Shown here: positions 35,601-44,818 of the stretch, in pieces
How the letters are laid out: every line of letters begins with the position of its first letter
Position numbering within the stretch: the stretch's first letter is position 1
The notes under the pieces: generated by a model
The model's input: only the letters and a program-made list of their open reading frames with translations
The model's database searches: none
Told to the model about the DNA's origin: nothing
Translations under genes and position numbers: made by a program
Assembly (NCBI GenBank): GCA_018806985.1
Contig: JADANN010000333.1
Location: 62,001-126,000 of the forward strand
DNA length: 64,000 nt
From: Angiostrongylus vasorum
Taxonomy: Eukaryota > Nematoda > Chromadorea > Rhabditida > Metastrongylidae
Direction of reading: 5' to 3'

Positions 35601-38600
35601 GACATTCATAGAGAAGAAGAATCCTCAGCAGCAGCCAAACTAAACGCAAAAGAGTTGAAAGATCTTCGTGAATGGTGGATGCGAGGAAGCGAATCGAGTG
35701 CCAGAAGTGCTGGAATCCGCACAGCAGGTATAAAGACGGGTCTGGTAAAAAAAATTGGAATGCGTAAATGACCTCTCTTCACATATCACGTAGCTGCCTT
35801 CATTTCTTTGGTTATGTTTCAACCGTCATCCGTGGAAATATTCGGGCCGATTCGGGTATGGTTCGCCTTCGAATTGATTATCTCTCATGTTCTCACTTTA
35901 TTGCAATGACCAGTGCTGGCTGAGCATTAGTTCCTTTGGAGGTTTAAAGTAGCTGCTATAAAACCTTCAAGTTCTCAGTACAAGCATTCGTTTACCGCTG
36001 TTGAATGAAGGAGTATTTGCTGCTTAGCGAATGGAATTCATCAGGAAAGACAGCGAATCCTATGACTAATTAAGCAACGATTCGAGGACGATGTAACATG
36101 ATGCATGCCCACTTTAACCAAAGATCAAAAAAACAGTAGGGCTTGTGGTGCTGATTAATCTGTAAAGGATGTGCGATGCATGCGACTCCATTTGTGGCAT
36201 CGCAGAGGTGGCTAGGTGAATATCTAGCTTGTTCAATGACTTCTGATGGCCTGACGATGTACCAAGTCAACAGCTCTTATGTTCAAAGATAAAGCTGACA
36301 TCAATTTGCTGAGCCCGGAGAGACAGAAGGCTTGGTGAGATCGGAGCGCAGGATCGAACCAGAGATCTACTCTGCATTGCAAGGCACCTATGACCACTGC
36401 GCTACATGGCGCACCCGACGTTAGATGGTAAATGATAATTGAATTAACGTCCTTCTATTTGCCTTCCTGTTTAACAAAAAACTCTACCATACCACCTGTG
36501 ATTTCTATGAACAGAAGAGAAAATCTTTCGACGTTGATCAATCACTGAGTGATACGTCATGCAGTTGACTTCATCAAGTGTCGCCAGAGGTGATTGAATG
36601 CATATATGGCCAATACAGTGACTCTCGATGGCTTATCGGTGTATTGAGTCGGTGCTGCTATCCTCTCAGACAAGCTTAGTAGCAATTTACCGATCTCGGA
36701 GGATTGGAGAGCTTGGTGAGCCTGGGACGCGAGATCAATCCCATGTGTTGGGCGCCTCTAACCACTACGCTACACGCGCCCCATCTTTGATTTGCATACT
36801 GTTGTAAATTTAAAAAAAGAAAACAGCGAAATATTACAGAAAGAAACGAATTCGACATTTGGCGAATATCATTGAGCAATCATGGAAAAGACAATTAAAT
36901 GTGAACGTTGGGCAACAAATGATGCAGGGTTTCAATATCGATGTGAGACTAGCAGATTTCTCTTGCATTAATGTCTTTTCACTTAAAATATTTCCAAAGT
37001 CAAACATTCATCACAAAAAGGAAAGCATGATTGTTATTGTTTTAACAGATAAAACGAAATCAAAGGGCGATGACTCTTAAGAGGAATATGGTTTGTTTCG
37101 GAAATGTTGAACGTGGGAAAAATAACGACGTACATGCTGTCTTTGAAACAGTGTTCGAAAATGTATGGTTCAGTCATATTAAATATGATGGGATTTAAGA
37201 AATAGTCATCCTATTTTGTACAACAATTACATGAAAATGACTAAAAACTACAATCGATGACTGTTCTTTCCGAAAATGTCGTTGAAGTTTTGCCGTTGCT
37301 ACCATGGATAAAGGATAAAGCTCTCGGCGTTGATCAATCCCTGAGCGACGCGCCACCCATTCGAATTCATTTAAGCATCGTTTAGAGGTTACTGAATGCA
37401 TCTCTGGCCTTTAAAATGACTCGCAGTGGCATACCGATGTATCGAGCCAGTGCTGCTTTCCTCCCTAGACAAGTCCGGTACCAATTTGCCGACCCCGGAG
37501 GGATAGAAAGCTTGCTGAGCCACGGACGCGCGGATCGATTCCACGTGTATGTTGCAGGGCGCCTCCGGCCACTGCGCCACACGCGCCCTTTACTGCTACC
37601 ATACCGAAGGAAAGTAGAATCAGGGTGCCAATTAATGAAGTCCCAATTCAACGCAATTCATCTTCTGTGTTTTTTTTTAAACAGCCATGCTTACTGGTAA
37701 AAGATAGAGGGGATCATTTCATAACTTCGAAGAGAAGGAAACATTTTATGGACATAGATGGCTTCTCGCGATTCATTAAGAGGGAAAATAGCAAATTCAA
37801 ACGATGTATTACAGTCGATCAAAACGAATGTGAACATGTAGTTCGTTCCACTTCTCAAGAAGGAAGAATATGAAAACCACGAAGAAATTTTTTCGAAATT
37901 TTCTCCAAAATCAAGAATTAAAAGCAGGAATTTTCAAGTAGAAATCACTGTAATCGCATAGGCATCCGAAATGTTAGGGCGTAAAAGACTTGAAGCGTTC
38001 TGGATAAACTCTAAAGAACTCGAAGATGAACTGCAAGGAGGAGTGCCTTCTGCTTTCGCATGATTAATCTCAGATCGATTTTTTGGTCTGAGTCACCAAC
38101 ATTTCTTACCCATGTAAGAATCTTTAAGGCTTGTTTCCACCAAATAGCTGGAGGACTTACAGAGAACAAAATTGTGAGTGTTTATGATAAGGTGTTCACC
38201 ATGCAAATAAACATGCATTATGTTTTATCTGCCGAGGTTACGAAAGTATTCGATTGAGTGTATTGGGTGTCAGTTTAACTCTTTTAGGCTTTGAAGAGGG
38301 CGTGACCGCCGAAACCTCAGTCAGTATTGAACTGAATAGGTCTTGTTGTTAACAACGTCGTATTTATTCATCAATAAACCAGTGATTCATAAAAACTTTT
38401 CGCAAAGAGTCGACTTTTTTTCAGAATGCATCTGATCAAGATACTCTTAAAGACAATGAGACAACAGAGGTATCTTCTTTTATAGAGCGGATTTGCATCA
38501 ACAAAAAAACGCTGATTTGAATGACATTCAGAGAACGAGCGTGTACGAACGTCGCGGATCGAACGACACGATTATTTCATCATCATTTGACATTTCGGAC

Positions 38601-39698
38601 GTTGAAGCACATATTGATGCCACCAATATGTATGACGATGATGAATTAGATTCTATAGACATTTCAGGTAAAATAGTAACGCTGAAGGATAGGGATCGAA
38701 ACGTTTAGCACTGACAAATTTCTCAGGGATGCGCCTTATATTCCACTCCAATAAGCCTCGTAGAGAGGGGAGAATGTGTTTTCTTCGTCCATAAAATGAC
38801 TTCCTGGAGCATAGCGATGTATTTAGTTAACCGCCATTAAGATACGAAGTCAGCGCTTCCAATTTCCCAGACAAGTCCTGTAGCGATTTGCCGACCCTGA
38901 AGGTATGGAAGGCTTGGTTTACTCTGGTACGAGCGGAACCAACAACCATGTGCGTTATTGCAACTCTATCACCGCTCTGAAAACGCCTCGTGGTAGCGGT
39001 TGTGTGTAATCCAACAAAGCTGGATTGTTATTCATTGCGTAAGTCCGGAGCAGGAAGATGTCGACAAATTCTGGAGTTTTCGTTATAGGGTTACATTCCA
39101 ATGTTTGTGCGAAATAGGTTAGATTCCACAAACTAAGTGGTTACATTGGTGCGCTGAGATATAAATGAAAGTGCAACAGCTAAGTTAAGAATGGAAAGTA
39201 ATCATCCTAAAACTAAGTTATGGATAACTACGTTTTCCAGATCTAGAAGAATGGAAGCTATATAAGTACAGACCACTGCTGCAATTTTTCTACTTTCTAT
39301 TGTTTCGCCAGTACACGAAAAAATTCCAACGTTTGCTCAAAGCCGACCGCATGTTTGAGGTTGAGGCCGAAATAAGAGAAAAAGAAGATATGCGCCAGAA
39401 ACATCTCAGGAAGTTTGAGTTGAGATTAAATGCAATGCTTGGTAAACCGGGTACGTCAGCTCTCAGCAGTAATATTGGCGAGAAACTATGCATTTCTCGT
39501 CGTCTGGATCTGTGCGAAACAAAAATGACTGCTATAGAGTTGACTATGCATCAAATCAATAGTCTGGTCTTCGATCTTACATTAGTACTGGAGAACAGTT
39601 CGCATCATGAAATATTTCAACTCGAACGGATTTACAGCCACGGGATGCACCATGAGTTTCGCAGCATGGACGAAGATTTACTTCAACAACATGAATAA
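27217..39698 (+). CDS. KCNQ (KQT) voltage-gated potassium channel alpha subunit, divergent
   Basis: Fourteen-exon model: 27217-27332, 28341-28414, 28572-28745, 30792-30922, 31009-31082, 32414-32496, 32707-32773, 34734-34836, 35538-35727, 36827-36942, 37685-37837, 38425-38469, 38532-38667, 39241-39698. Exon lengths total 1920 bases and every junction keeps phase, giving about 639 residues and a TGA-free frame to TAA, within the normal KCNQ size. KCNQ subunits form tetrameric plasma-membrane channels that set excitability of nerve, muscle or gut; worm members are named kqt. Seen in order: S1-S2, S3, an S4 with FHIDRQLTTWHLI (KCNQ has MLHVDRQGGTW), the pore filter TIGYGD, S6, a basic helix A (RKKRIRHLANIIEQSWKRQ), an acidic linker, and helices B-D with GKPG. 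Weakest points: the first exon and any upstream start, the donor at 28414, and the AAG acceptor at 35537. Several introns carry SINEs. The paralogue (kqt-1, -2 or -3 type) cannot be told here. Confidence 0.85.
27838..28043. repeat. TA/TAGA microsatellite cluster
   Basis: TA runs, a (TAGA)n-type stretch at 27915-27950 and another TA run ending where the SINE-C half begins. It lies in a KCNQ intron. Confidence 0.9.
28045..28228 (+). mobile_element. SINE-C 3' half
   Basis: Only the distal half is present (from TCCACAAGGGCTGCGAC to GGCCGTTCAAGTAAC). It begins immediately after a TA microsatellite inside a KCNQ 5' intron. Confidence 0.7.
29122..29240 (-). mobile_element. SINE-A fragment in KCNQ intron
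   Basis: Only the family end and part of the body survive (AAAGCTTTCGAGGCTGATCA, then GCATCATGCATTTC), antisense to the channel gene. Confidence 0.5.
30169..30212 (+). ncRNA. Degenerate hammerhead-like motif
   Basis: CTGTAGA replaces CTGANGA, followed by a GGC/GCC stem, an intact CGAAACGTC and AGCCGA. Stem I is broken. It is followed by a TACTGAATAATAACAAC tail. Confidence 0.35.
30368..30466 (-). mobile_element. SINE-A fragment (head) in KCNQ intron
   Basis: The tRNA-like head and first part of the body on the minus strand, from box A (GTATAGCTCAGTGG) to TCCATCCCTCG; antisense to the channel. Confidence 0.55.
31185..31545. mobile_element. SINE-B composite (two arms) in KCNQ intron
   Basis: The left part (TTTATTTGCCGCCTACTA to TTTGGACGCCGGGCC) is one orientation. 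The right part (GGTTCGATCTGGTCCGGGCT, then TTTTGCGAATATCTCAGCAC) is the other, around a central CTGACGCTGCCATCAGCAGT block that recurs near 24657. Confidence 0.55.
31640..31865 (-). mobile_element. SINE-A copy in KCNQ intron, diverged
   Basis: Order and spacing match the family (GCGTCGATCAACCC, GATGCCCCGTGCATTCGA, GGTACCAATTTCCCAACC), with many substitutions and a lost head. Confidence 0.55.
31985..32258. mobile_element. SINE-B palindromic foldback copy in KCNQ intron
   Basis: Arms TTTGCAAAACTCCGGACCGC (32009-32028) and GCGGTCCGGAGTTTTGCAAA (32149-32168) are exact inverses. The spacer is tRNA-like and the tail ends GTAGGCAGTAAATAATAAG. It ends about 150 bases before the S5 exon. Confidence 0.75.
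32562..32665. repeat. (TA)n microsatellite in KCNQ intron
   Basis: TA run with ATGCATATATAC variants, between the S5 and filter exons. Confidence 0.9.
33152..33536 (+). mobile_element. SINE-C copy, first of a direct pair
   Basis: Full-length copy in the KCNQ intron between the filter exon and S6. A second copy in the same orientation starts 200 bases after it ends. Confidence 0.75.
33735..34115 (+). mobile_element. SINE-C copy, second of a direct pair
   Basis: Full-length copy with a clear tRNA-like head (GTGGCTAGGAGGTG) and the GGGCCGTTCTAGTACC tail. Confidence 0.75.
35388..35537 (+). mobile_element. SINE-A remnant beside a KCNQ exon
   Basis: Head and first body part (GGTAGCGCAGTG, CTGGTTCGACTC, CGGCAAATTGGTGTCAGACTTG). 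It merges into the acceptor of the proposed exon at 35538, so the splice site may derive from the SINE. Confidence 0.6.
36136..36416 (-). mobile_element. SINE-A copy in KCNQ intron
   Basis: Full length, diverged, antisense to the gene; box A (CATGTAGCGCAGTGG) and a box B-like GGTTCGATCCTG can be read on the minus strand. Confidence 0.7.
36512..36783 (-). mobile_element. SINE-A copy, 44 bases before a KCNQ exon
   Basis: Full length, antisense to the gene, ending shortly before the helix-A exon at 36827. Confidence 0.75.
37308..37590 (-). mobile_element. SINE-A copy in KCNQ intron
   Basis: Well-preserved full-length copy on the minus strand, with GTGGCGCAGTGGCCGGAGGC (box A) and GGAATCGATCCG (box B). 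Confidence 0.8.
38287..38327 (+). ncRNA. Degenerate hammerhead-like motif
   Basis: TTTGAAGA (core damaged), stem GGGCG-TGAC-CGCC, intact GAAAC, then CTCAGTCAG and a TGAACTGAATAG tail similar to the copy at 30.2 kb. Confidence 0.35.
38705..38995 (-). mobile_element. SINE-A copy in the last KCNQ intron, diverged
   Basis: Family order is recognisable (CTGACAAATTTCTCAGGGATG, CCCAGACAAGTCC, CGATTTGCCGACCC), with many changes and a poor head. Confidence 0.6.
39241..39698 (+). other. KCNQ C-terminal exon: helix B and subunit-assembly helices C-D
   Basis: The last coding exon starts after TTTTCCAG in phase with the previous exon (G + AT gives Asp) and ends in TAA. It encodes helix B (QYTKKFQRLLKADR, compare KCNQ FVAKKKFQQARKPYD), a long charged helix C ending in LRLNAMLGKPG (family: LQRRLDQSIGKPS), and a second coiled-coil segment ISRRLDLCETKMTAIELTM (family helix D). 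These helices bind calmodulin and determine tetramer assembly in KCNQ proteins. An AATAAA lies about 100 bases downstream. Confidence 0.85.
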
Positions 39699-39759
39699 AG
39701 TAATGTGAGAGGATCAGAAAACAAGCAACACACACGTTTTATCAGAGTATCTGCATTCG

Positions 39760-39765
39760 TTTATT
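39760..39765 (-). terminator. Poly(A) signal for EndoU-B
   Basis: TTTATT on the plus strand reads AATAAA on the minus strand, 80 bases below the EndoU-B stop at 39845. It lies between the channel stop and the channel poly(A) signal, so the two transcripts should overlap in their 3' ends. Confidence 0.5.
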
Positions 39766-39799
39766 TTACCCTTCTAATGTCTTTCCTTAAATATGTTGC

Positions 39800-39805
39800 A
39801 ATAAA
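39800..39805 (+). terminator. Poly(A) signal of the KCNQ gene
   Basis: AATAAA lies 102 bases after the channel stop codon, at a normal distance for a nematode 3' UTR. It falls downstream of the opposite-strand poly(A) signal of EndoU-B. Confidence 0.6.
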
Positions 39806-40177
39806 GTACTTGTATCTTTTCCTCGCAGATAAAGATTTTCCATTTTAAATCTGACCGTGATAGAAATGAAGCAGTTCCGAAGGTCTGATCTCTTCTGTCT
39901 TTCTGATATACCGACAATTAATGATAATCTGACTCACATCTGCTTTGTTGAACCATCCATAATAATTTATTAGACCCAGCTTTTCTTGTTGATAAAAACG
40001 TAACCAGTTGTTGAAACGAATGACATTGTTACCTTGGACCTCACCGGCGAACACCGACTCGAAACCTATAACATTAAGCTAGCAGAACATTTTTTCAGAA
40101 CAAAAAGCTATACTGCATTAATATTGAAAAACGACTACAGTACCTATAAGTGATTAGATGTTGAATGATTTGCATAG

Positions 40178-40275
40178 CATTTCCTAAAGGGATAGATTAA
40201 CCCTGAAGCCTAAGGTCGCTCGAGCAACCACTTATTTATTGCAGGGCACCTCTTACCACTGTGTTATACTCTCAA
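40178..40275 (-). mobile_element. SINE-A fragment in EndoU-B intron
   Basis: Short head fragment (TATTGCAGGGCACCTCTTACC followed by ACTGTGTTATAC on the plus strand). Confidence 0.4.
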
Positions 40276-41234
40276 GTAATTCTATTTTAAGAATATTTTA
40301 GTTCGCTTTAAATATTGTGCAATGTTGTAAGGGATTACTTTTTGATCTAGACATTCTACAAAGATTGTCACCTTGATATCAAAAGAAACCATAGCTACCC
40401 TGGAAAGATAGCTCATTTACTCGTTGTGTGCTGTAAGGAACGAACCTGAGCTACCAGTTTCATTATTCCTGGCATATAGGTCGAACCAGAGCAAATGAAG
40501 CAAGTTCTTAAATGACGCGGTTTCAGTTGTAGTCAGACCTTAATAAATAGGGCAATTTGAAAATATGAAAGCGATGAAAAAAAGCTGAGAATATGAGAAA
40601 TAAATAATGAAGACGGCATCGTCCTTACCTTTTTTGCACAAGAAATTGATGAGCACTTTTCATAACAGGTGTTTTCATGACAGTATCTAGAAAATATGAA
40701 ATTGAGTCTTCCCAGGCCGATGTTATCGTTTCCTTGACATCAACGTCGGGATTTTTGTAGAACGTCTGAAGCAAAAGTGACAAATCCAACATTGCAGAGC
40801 ATACTTTATTGGAAAAAGACAGAATTTAACTCACTATGAGGTTATTGTACGCTTTGTAAGTATCACCACTGAGGGCAGCTTCATGAACTGAGGCGAAAAG
40901 TGGTTTAGAAGCAATATCGTAACTTAAGTATTCCTCCGTTGTCATATTTTGATAGTTGAATGCTGTATATCCATCCAGACGGGTATCGAGGGTAACTAGA
41001 TGATTGAGTGCATCCGTGACAACATTTTGATAGGCAAGACCTGAAAAAATGCCGGACACATTTCAATTTTTTATTTGATTGCCGTAGTAAACCAAACGAT
41101 GCAGACTGTTAGAATAGATTCTCTGCACAGTATCCTAAAATGATTAGTGTTTGGATGAGTGGGCATGTGAATAGAGAGTAGTTCTATCATCTTACTTACT
41201 AAATGGTACTCAGAGTGTACTCTGTGAGCCTATC

Positions 41235-41388
41235 GATCTCTCCTGTCAGTGCTGCTAACTTACTAGACAGAATTAGTGCCAATTTTCTAGAACCAAAATG
41301 ATGGAGGCTTGGTTAAACCGAGTTGCCTCCTCGAACCAATGACGTTGTCATTATTGCAGATCACCTCTTACTCCGATACACGTGTAAA
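41235..41388 (-). mobile_element. SINE-A fragment in EndoU-B intron 1
   Basis: Body and head, diverged (GTGCCAATTTTCTAGAACC, then GGAGGCTTGGTTAAACC). Confidence 0.45.
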
Positions 41389-42334
41389 GTACGATTAAAT
41401 CAAAATTAACACGCGATTGTGCTGTGAAATGTCTTGCTCTCTAGCGAAGTGGTTTCTTCTTAGTCTCGTGCGACGAGTTCTACAAGGTCTTCATTAATCC
41501 TTTCTTCCTTTGGAGAAGATCTGGTAACACTGTGGCAGAGGCGGAACTGACGCTTGTGAATGTGATGTGCATAAGATAAAACTGCGATCCAAATTATTCA
41601 AATGCCGTCAAACTATTTTTTAAAGAGAATCTTTAAGGCTTTAAAGCTACACCTACTCATAAATATGAATGAATTCAATAAGCCTTAATTTAAATTCATA
41701 AATTTCTTTAGAATTTAGATAAAGTAACATCTACAAACATACCGTAACATGAAGAGATAACAAGTGGTAGGAAATAGATCTGCCACATCACAGATGGTTT
41801 TTCCTGTAATATCTGACAACAAAATGATTTATTAGCTAATAAAAAGCAAAATGTACTTGTCTATGAATACATTTGTGTTCAACGACGTTATAAATGCCGG
41901 ACGCTATCAAAGAAGGTCAGGAACGTTAATAAGCAGTAACGCCCCTTTTGTGATTGTGACTACCAAAATTCTCTGAAATCGATAGTTCACAAAATATAAA
42001 GCCAACCTTCTGCAAAACAATGAACACTAACTTATCACTGGAGCTGCACAAGAAGTTGTTGATGAACCATTTTGCAACTGGGTGCAGTAGCAACTCGATT
42101 CGCAGACACAAGCATGTTTCGATTTTACGTGATGAATTGTACATTGGCAATTTTTCCCATCCCATCTAAACACTTCCACCGATTCACCAACAATTTGCCT
42201 TCACATATTCCACGAGCACGATTGCTATTCTTTTCGTTTTCTTTTGTACCCACCATCAATGGAGGTGGTCGAATTTTGGCGTCGGTTCGGCCGCAAATTG
42301 AAAATATCAGAGAACTTTTCACCTTATTCTAATA

Positions 42335-43429
42335 CTGAAAGCCTAGTCAAGCGTGATTTTTTCTAGAATGCCGAGAGAGCTGGACTAGATCGTTCTAAAT
42401 CTTCACTACAAAAATTTATCAACCTTTATGGCTCGAACAGAACCCGCCTCTGTGGAGAACCTGGTTATCTTACACCGCTGATTCCTCCAGGACAACAGTG
42501 AACAGTTAACAAATCGCTCAGCGACGACGTTAAAAACCGATTCTTCTTTGAACCATTTAAAACAAAGTATTCTTCGGATTTATTTCCTTGAAAGTCACGG
42601 AAGTTGAAGGCGAGACCAGCCTACAGCATTACACTCACATATGAGAAAAAAAAGAATTTTTTGTTTATGAGGTATGAATTTCCGTGACTACTGAAGAAAA
42701 CAGAGACTAGAGAACAGATTTTTTTTGTCGGACCCACTAGGACTTCTAAGACGTCGATTAAATCGTGAGTAAGCTCTTATCCACATCTTTCCCCGATACG
42801 ACTTTAGATTGCTCACGGATTTGGCGCGCTGACCCGAAATTTGTCTTTCGTAAGGCTCCTGTAGACCTAGCTCATATAAAGAACTCGCTAATTGTATTAG
42901 AAGGCGAAGCTGAAGACAATGATACTCATCTAGCCTTAGTATAAATCGTGCTTTACGAAAACCCCCTCTCCCGTTCCAATTTCTACTGAGGCGCGCACAC
43001 ATCCAAAAGGTGCTCTTGAAAAATCTTCGGTTGCTCAGAAATTTATGTCTGATTTGCATCTTCATTTCTCAAGTAGATGTTTTAGTAATAGCCTTTTTCT
43101 TGAATGCTGAATTATTATATATCATTGCAAAGCCCGATTCATTTCTTTCCACAGCACTTAATGAAATTGCAACACAGATAGTCTCTTTGACCAATTCTAA
43201 CGGGTAGAATTTCAGAAGTCAAAGTAGCAAGTTTGAATAATTTACTTCTACGAATTTAAACCCAGGAGTAGTGCACCTCAAACAGCTCGAAATATTAATG
43301 GGATGTAAGGCCAAGAAAATTTCAACGAAAGTATAGACGACTTTGCAGACTGCCATGCAGAATAAGGTTGCCACCATCTTCCTGACATTGAAAACGATGA
43401 ATTGAAGGGTTTGGTGATAGTAAATACAT
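42335..43429. other. No gene recognised
   Basis: A 125-codon minus-strand frame (42688-43065) and a 65-codon plus frame overlap here. Neither shows a known motif. Confidence 0.4.
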
Positions 43430-44030
43430 TTGTTGCAGAACCTAAAAAAAACGACGTGAACAGCTTCTCAGCTCTTCTGAAGCTATGAAAAAAATTTTAA
43501 ACTCGGAGATACTCGATAAATAGATGCTGCACGAATTCAATGACAACGAAATCGCCTTTTGGAAATATCGTCACCGCTTATTCTGCGTGACAAGAACGAT
43601 CCGTTTATCAAACGTATTGCGCCCAGAAATGGGCCCACTGCGAGAAACGGAGACGATCGACTTAGTGGTTAAACCAAGATGAAGCTCATAAACACTTCCC
43701 AAGGCCCACATAGCAGCAAAAAATCATGTTGACAGCTTCGTGACCAACAGTTTCTTGATCCATTACGGTTTCCCGAATTCCGGTGAGACGGCTACAGTGG
43801 GGACGTTAGTAGAGCATATCAACGAAGTGAGCCGGAAAAGTCACGAATTTGGCACAAATTCGTCAAAAGAAGGACCAATCCCTTTTCGGGATAACGCGGG
43901 AGCCACACTCTGTACTACCAGCTCTAGAAGCTGTGCTATGAAGCTGCAATTACCATACTCGCCAGACATCTAGCTAAGCGATTACCACTTCTTCATACAT
44001 CTCTACAACTTTTAATAATTTCTCAAATTA
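43430..44030 (+). mobile_element. Mariner-family transposon remnant 2
   Basis: Broken frames preserve HEFNDNEIAFWKYRH near 43530, LILRDKNDPFIKRI at about 43577-43619, a degraded QWL.KDEA.KHFP-like stretch near 43660-43700, and LPYSPDI followed by SDYHFFIHLYNF at about 43950-44015. These correspond in order to the mariner catalytic domain. Many stops. Confidence 0.65.
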
Positions 44031-44310
44031 TTGAGCTAATGCGAGGTGTTATAGTTATAAACTGCATATGTCGAATTGATATTTCGTTTCTCACTCGTAT
44101 TTCGGAAGACACTGCTGAACTTCTGTGTGAGTGTCCACATTACTTCCGATGTGACTGAATTACCGCCCGATGTCTCTGCTGCCAGAACTGTCTAGTTAAA
44201 AACATGAGCGTGGAGCTTCGTGTCAGTCAGTTGATAATCTCTGAGACAACGGAACGCTAACTATGCTGCTTCTTCTTCAACTCAATTTACCCCTCGTACT
44301 GAATTTCAGC

Positions 44311-44594
44311 GGCGCGCGTGGCGCAGTGGTCGGAGGCGCCACTCCGACGCACATGTGGAATCGATCCCCGCGCCCATGGCCGACCAAGCCTTCCATCCCT
44401 CTGGGATCGGCAAATTTGTACCAAACTTTTCTGGGAGGATAGTAGCACTTGCTCAATACATCGGTGGGCCACTGCGACTCATTGTATAGGCTAGATATTC
44501 ATTCAATCACCTCCAAGGACACTTAATGAAGTCGAATACATGGCGCATCCCACAGGGATTAATCAACTCCGAGAGCTTTATCCTTTATCCTTTT
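44311..44594 (+). mobile_element. SINE-A copy
   Basis: Well-preserved full-length copy with GTGGCGCAGTGGTCGGAGGC and GGAATCGATCCC. Confidence 0.8.
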
Positions 44595-44818
44595 ATCGAA
44601 TTTCAGTAAGAAATGCGACCGTGTAAGCAAACTGTACAAAAGCAATTTCGTCAATAAATTTAGTTGTTGTTATAACCGCTCCTGAGAAAAGAAGGATAAG
44701 GTTTATAAAACAATGCGAATGCTGAACAAACTATGTTGGATTTTCGTGATTGTTTCTTGAAAGTGCTAAATGTTTGAGAATGTTCTAATACTACACTTTT
44801 TATCAAACGCTTAGGCAG

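Larger units (their letters stand above)
32414..35727 (+). other. KCNQ pore exons (S5, filter, S6) with altered gate
   Basis: Exon 32414-32496 encodes S5 (KWELFATYYITFVLCQLMV then FVAENE). Exon 32707-32773 encodes the pore helix (TLAHAWWFTVITIPTIG), and exon 34734-34836 opens with YGD, completing the canonical TIGYGD filter. S6 then reads VVCVLGFLAYCTFVAASTQ. The usual KCNQ gate sequence FALPAGILGSG is replaced, and no Pro-Ala-Gly is present. Exon 35538-35727 (CGYCNSVILRLQRES) would supply the end of S6, since LRLQ matches the family's LKVQ. It is followed by a serine/alanine-rich charged stretch not typical of the family. That exon begins directly beside a SINE-A remnant, and its acceptor is the weakest in the gene. 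Confidence 0.72.
39845..41788 (-). pseudogene. EndoU-family gene EndoU-B: catalytic histidines lost, apparent frameshift
   Basis: Exons high to low: 41743-41788 (signal peptide MWQIYFLPLVISSCYG, ATG at 41788), 40835-41040, 40629-40765, 40446-40538, 39938-40065, reading on to a stop at 39845. EndoU landmarks: KPLFASVHEAALSGDTYKAY, TVMKTPVMKSAHQFLVQK, FKNLLHLLWFDLYAR, GSSG, FESVFAGEV, NNWLRFYQQEKLGLINYYGW. Exon structure and several phases match EndoU-A, with one extra intron. Both catalytic histidines are replaced: EHVF is ESVF and HNW is NNW. The junction between 40629-40765 and 40446-40538 is off by one base next to a six-A run (minus strand); five A would restore phase and the family's QKG. 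The C-terminal subdomain with the catalytic lysine is not evident; only a weak SFL..IC-like frame follows near 39910. Either a pseudoenzyme with an assembly error or a true pseudogene. Confidence 0.75.
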
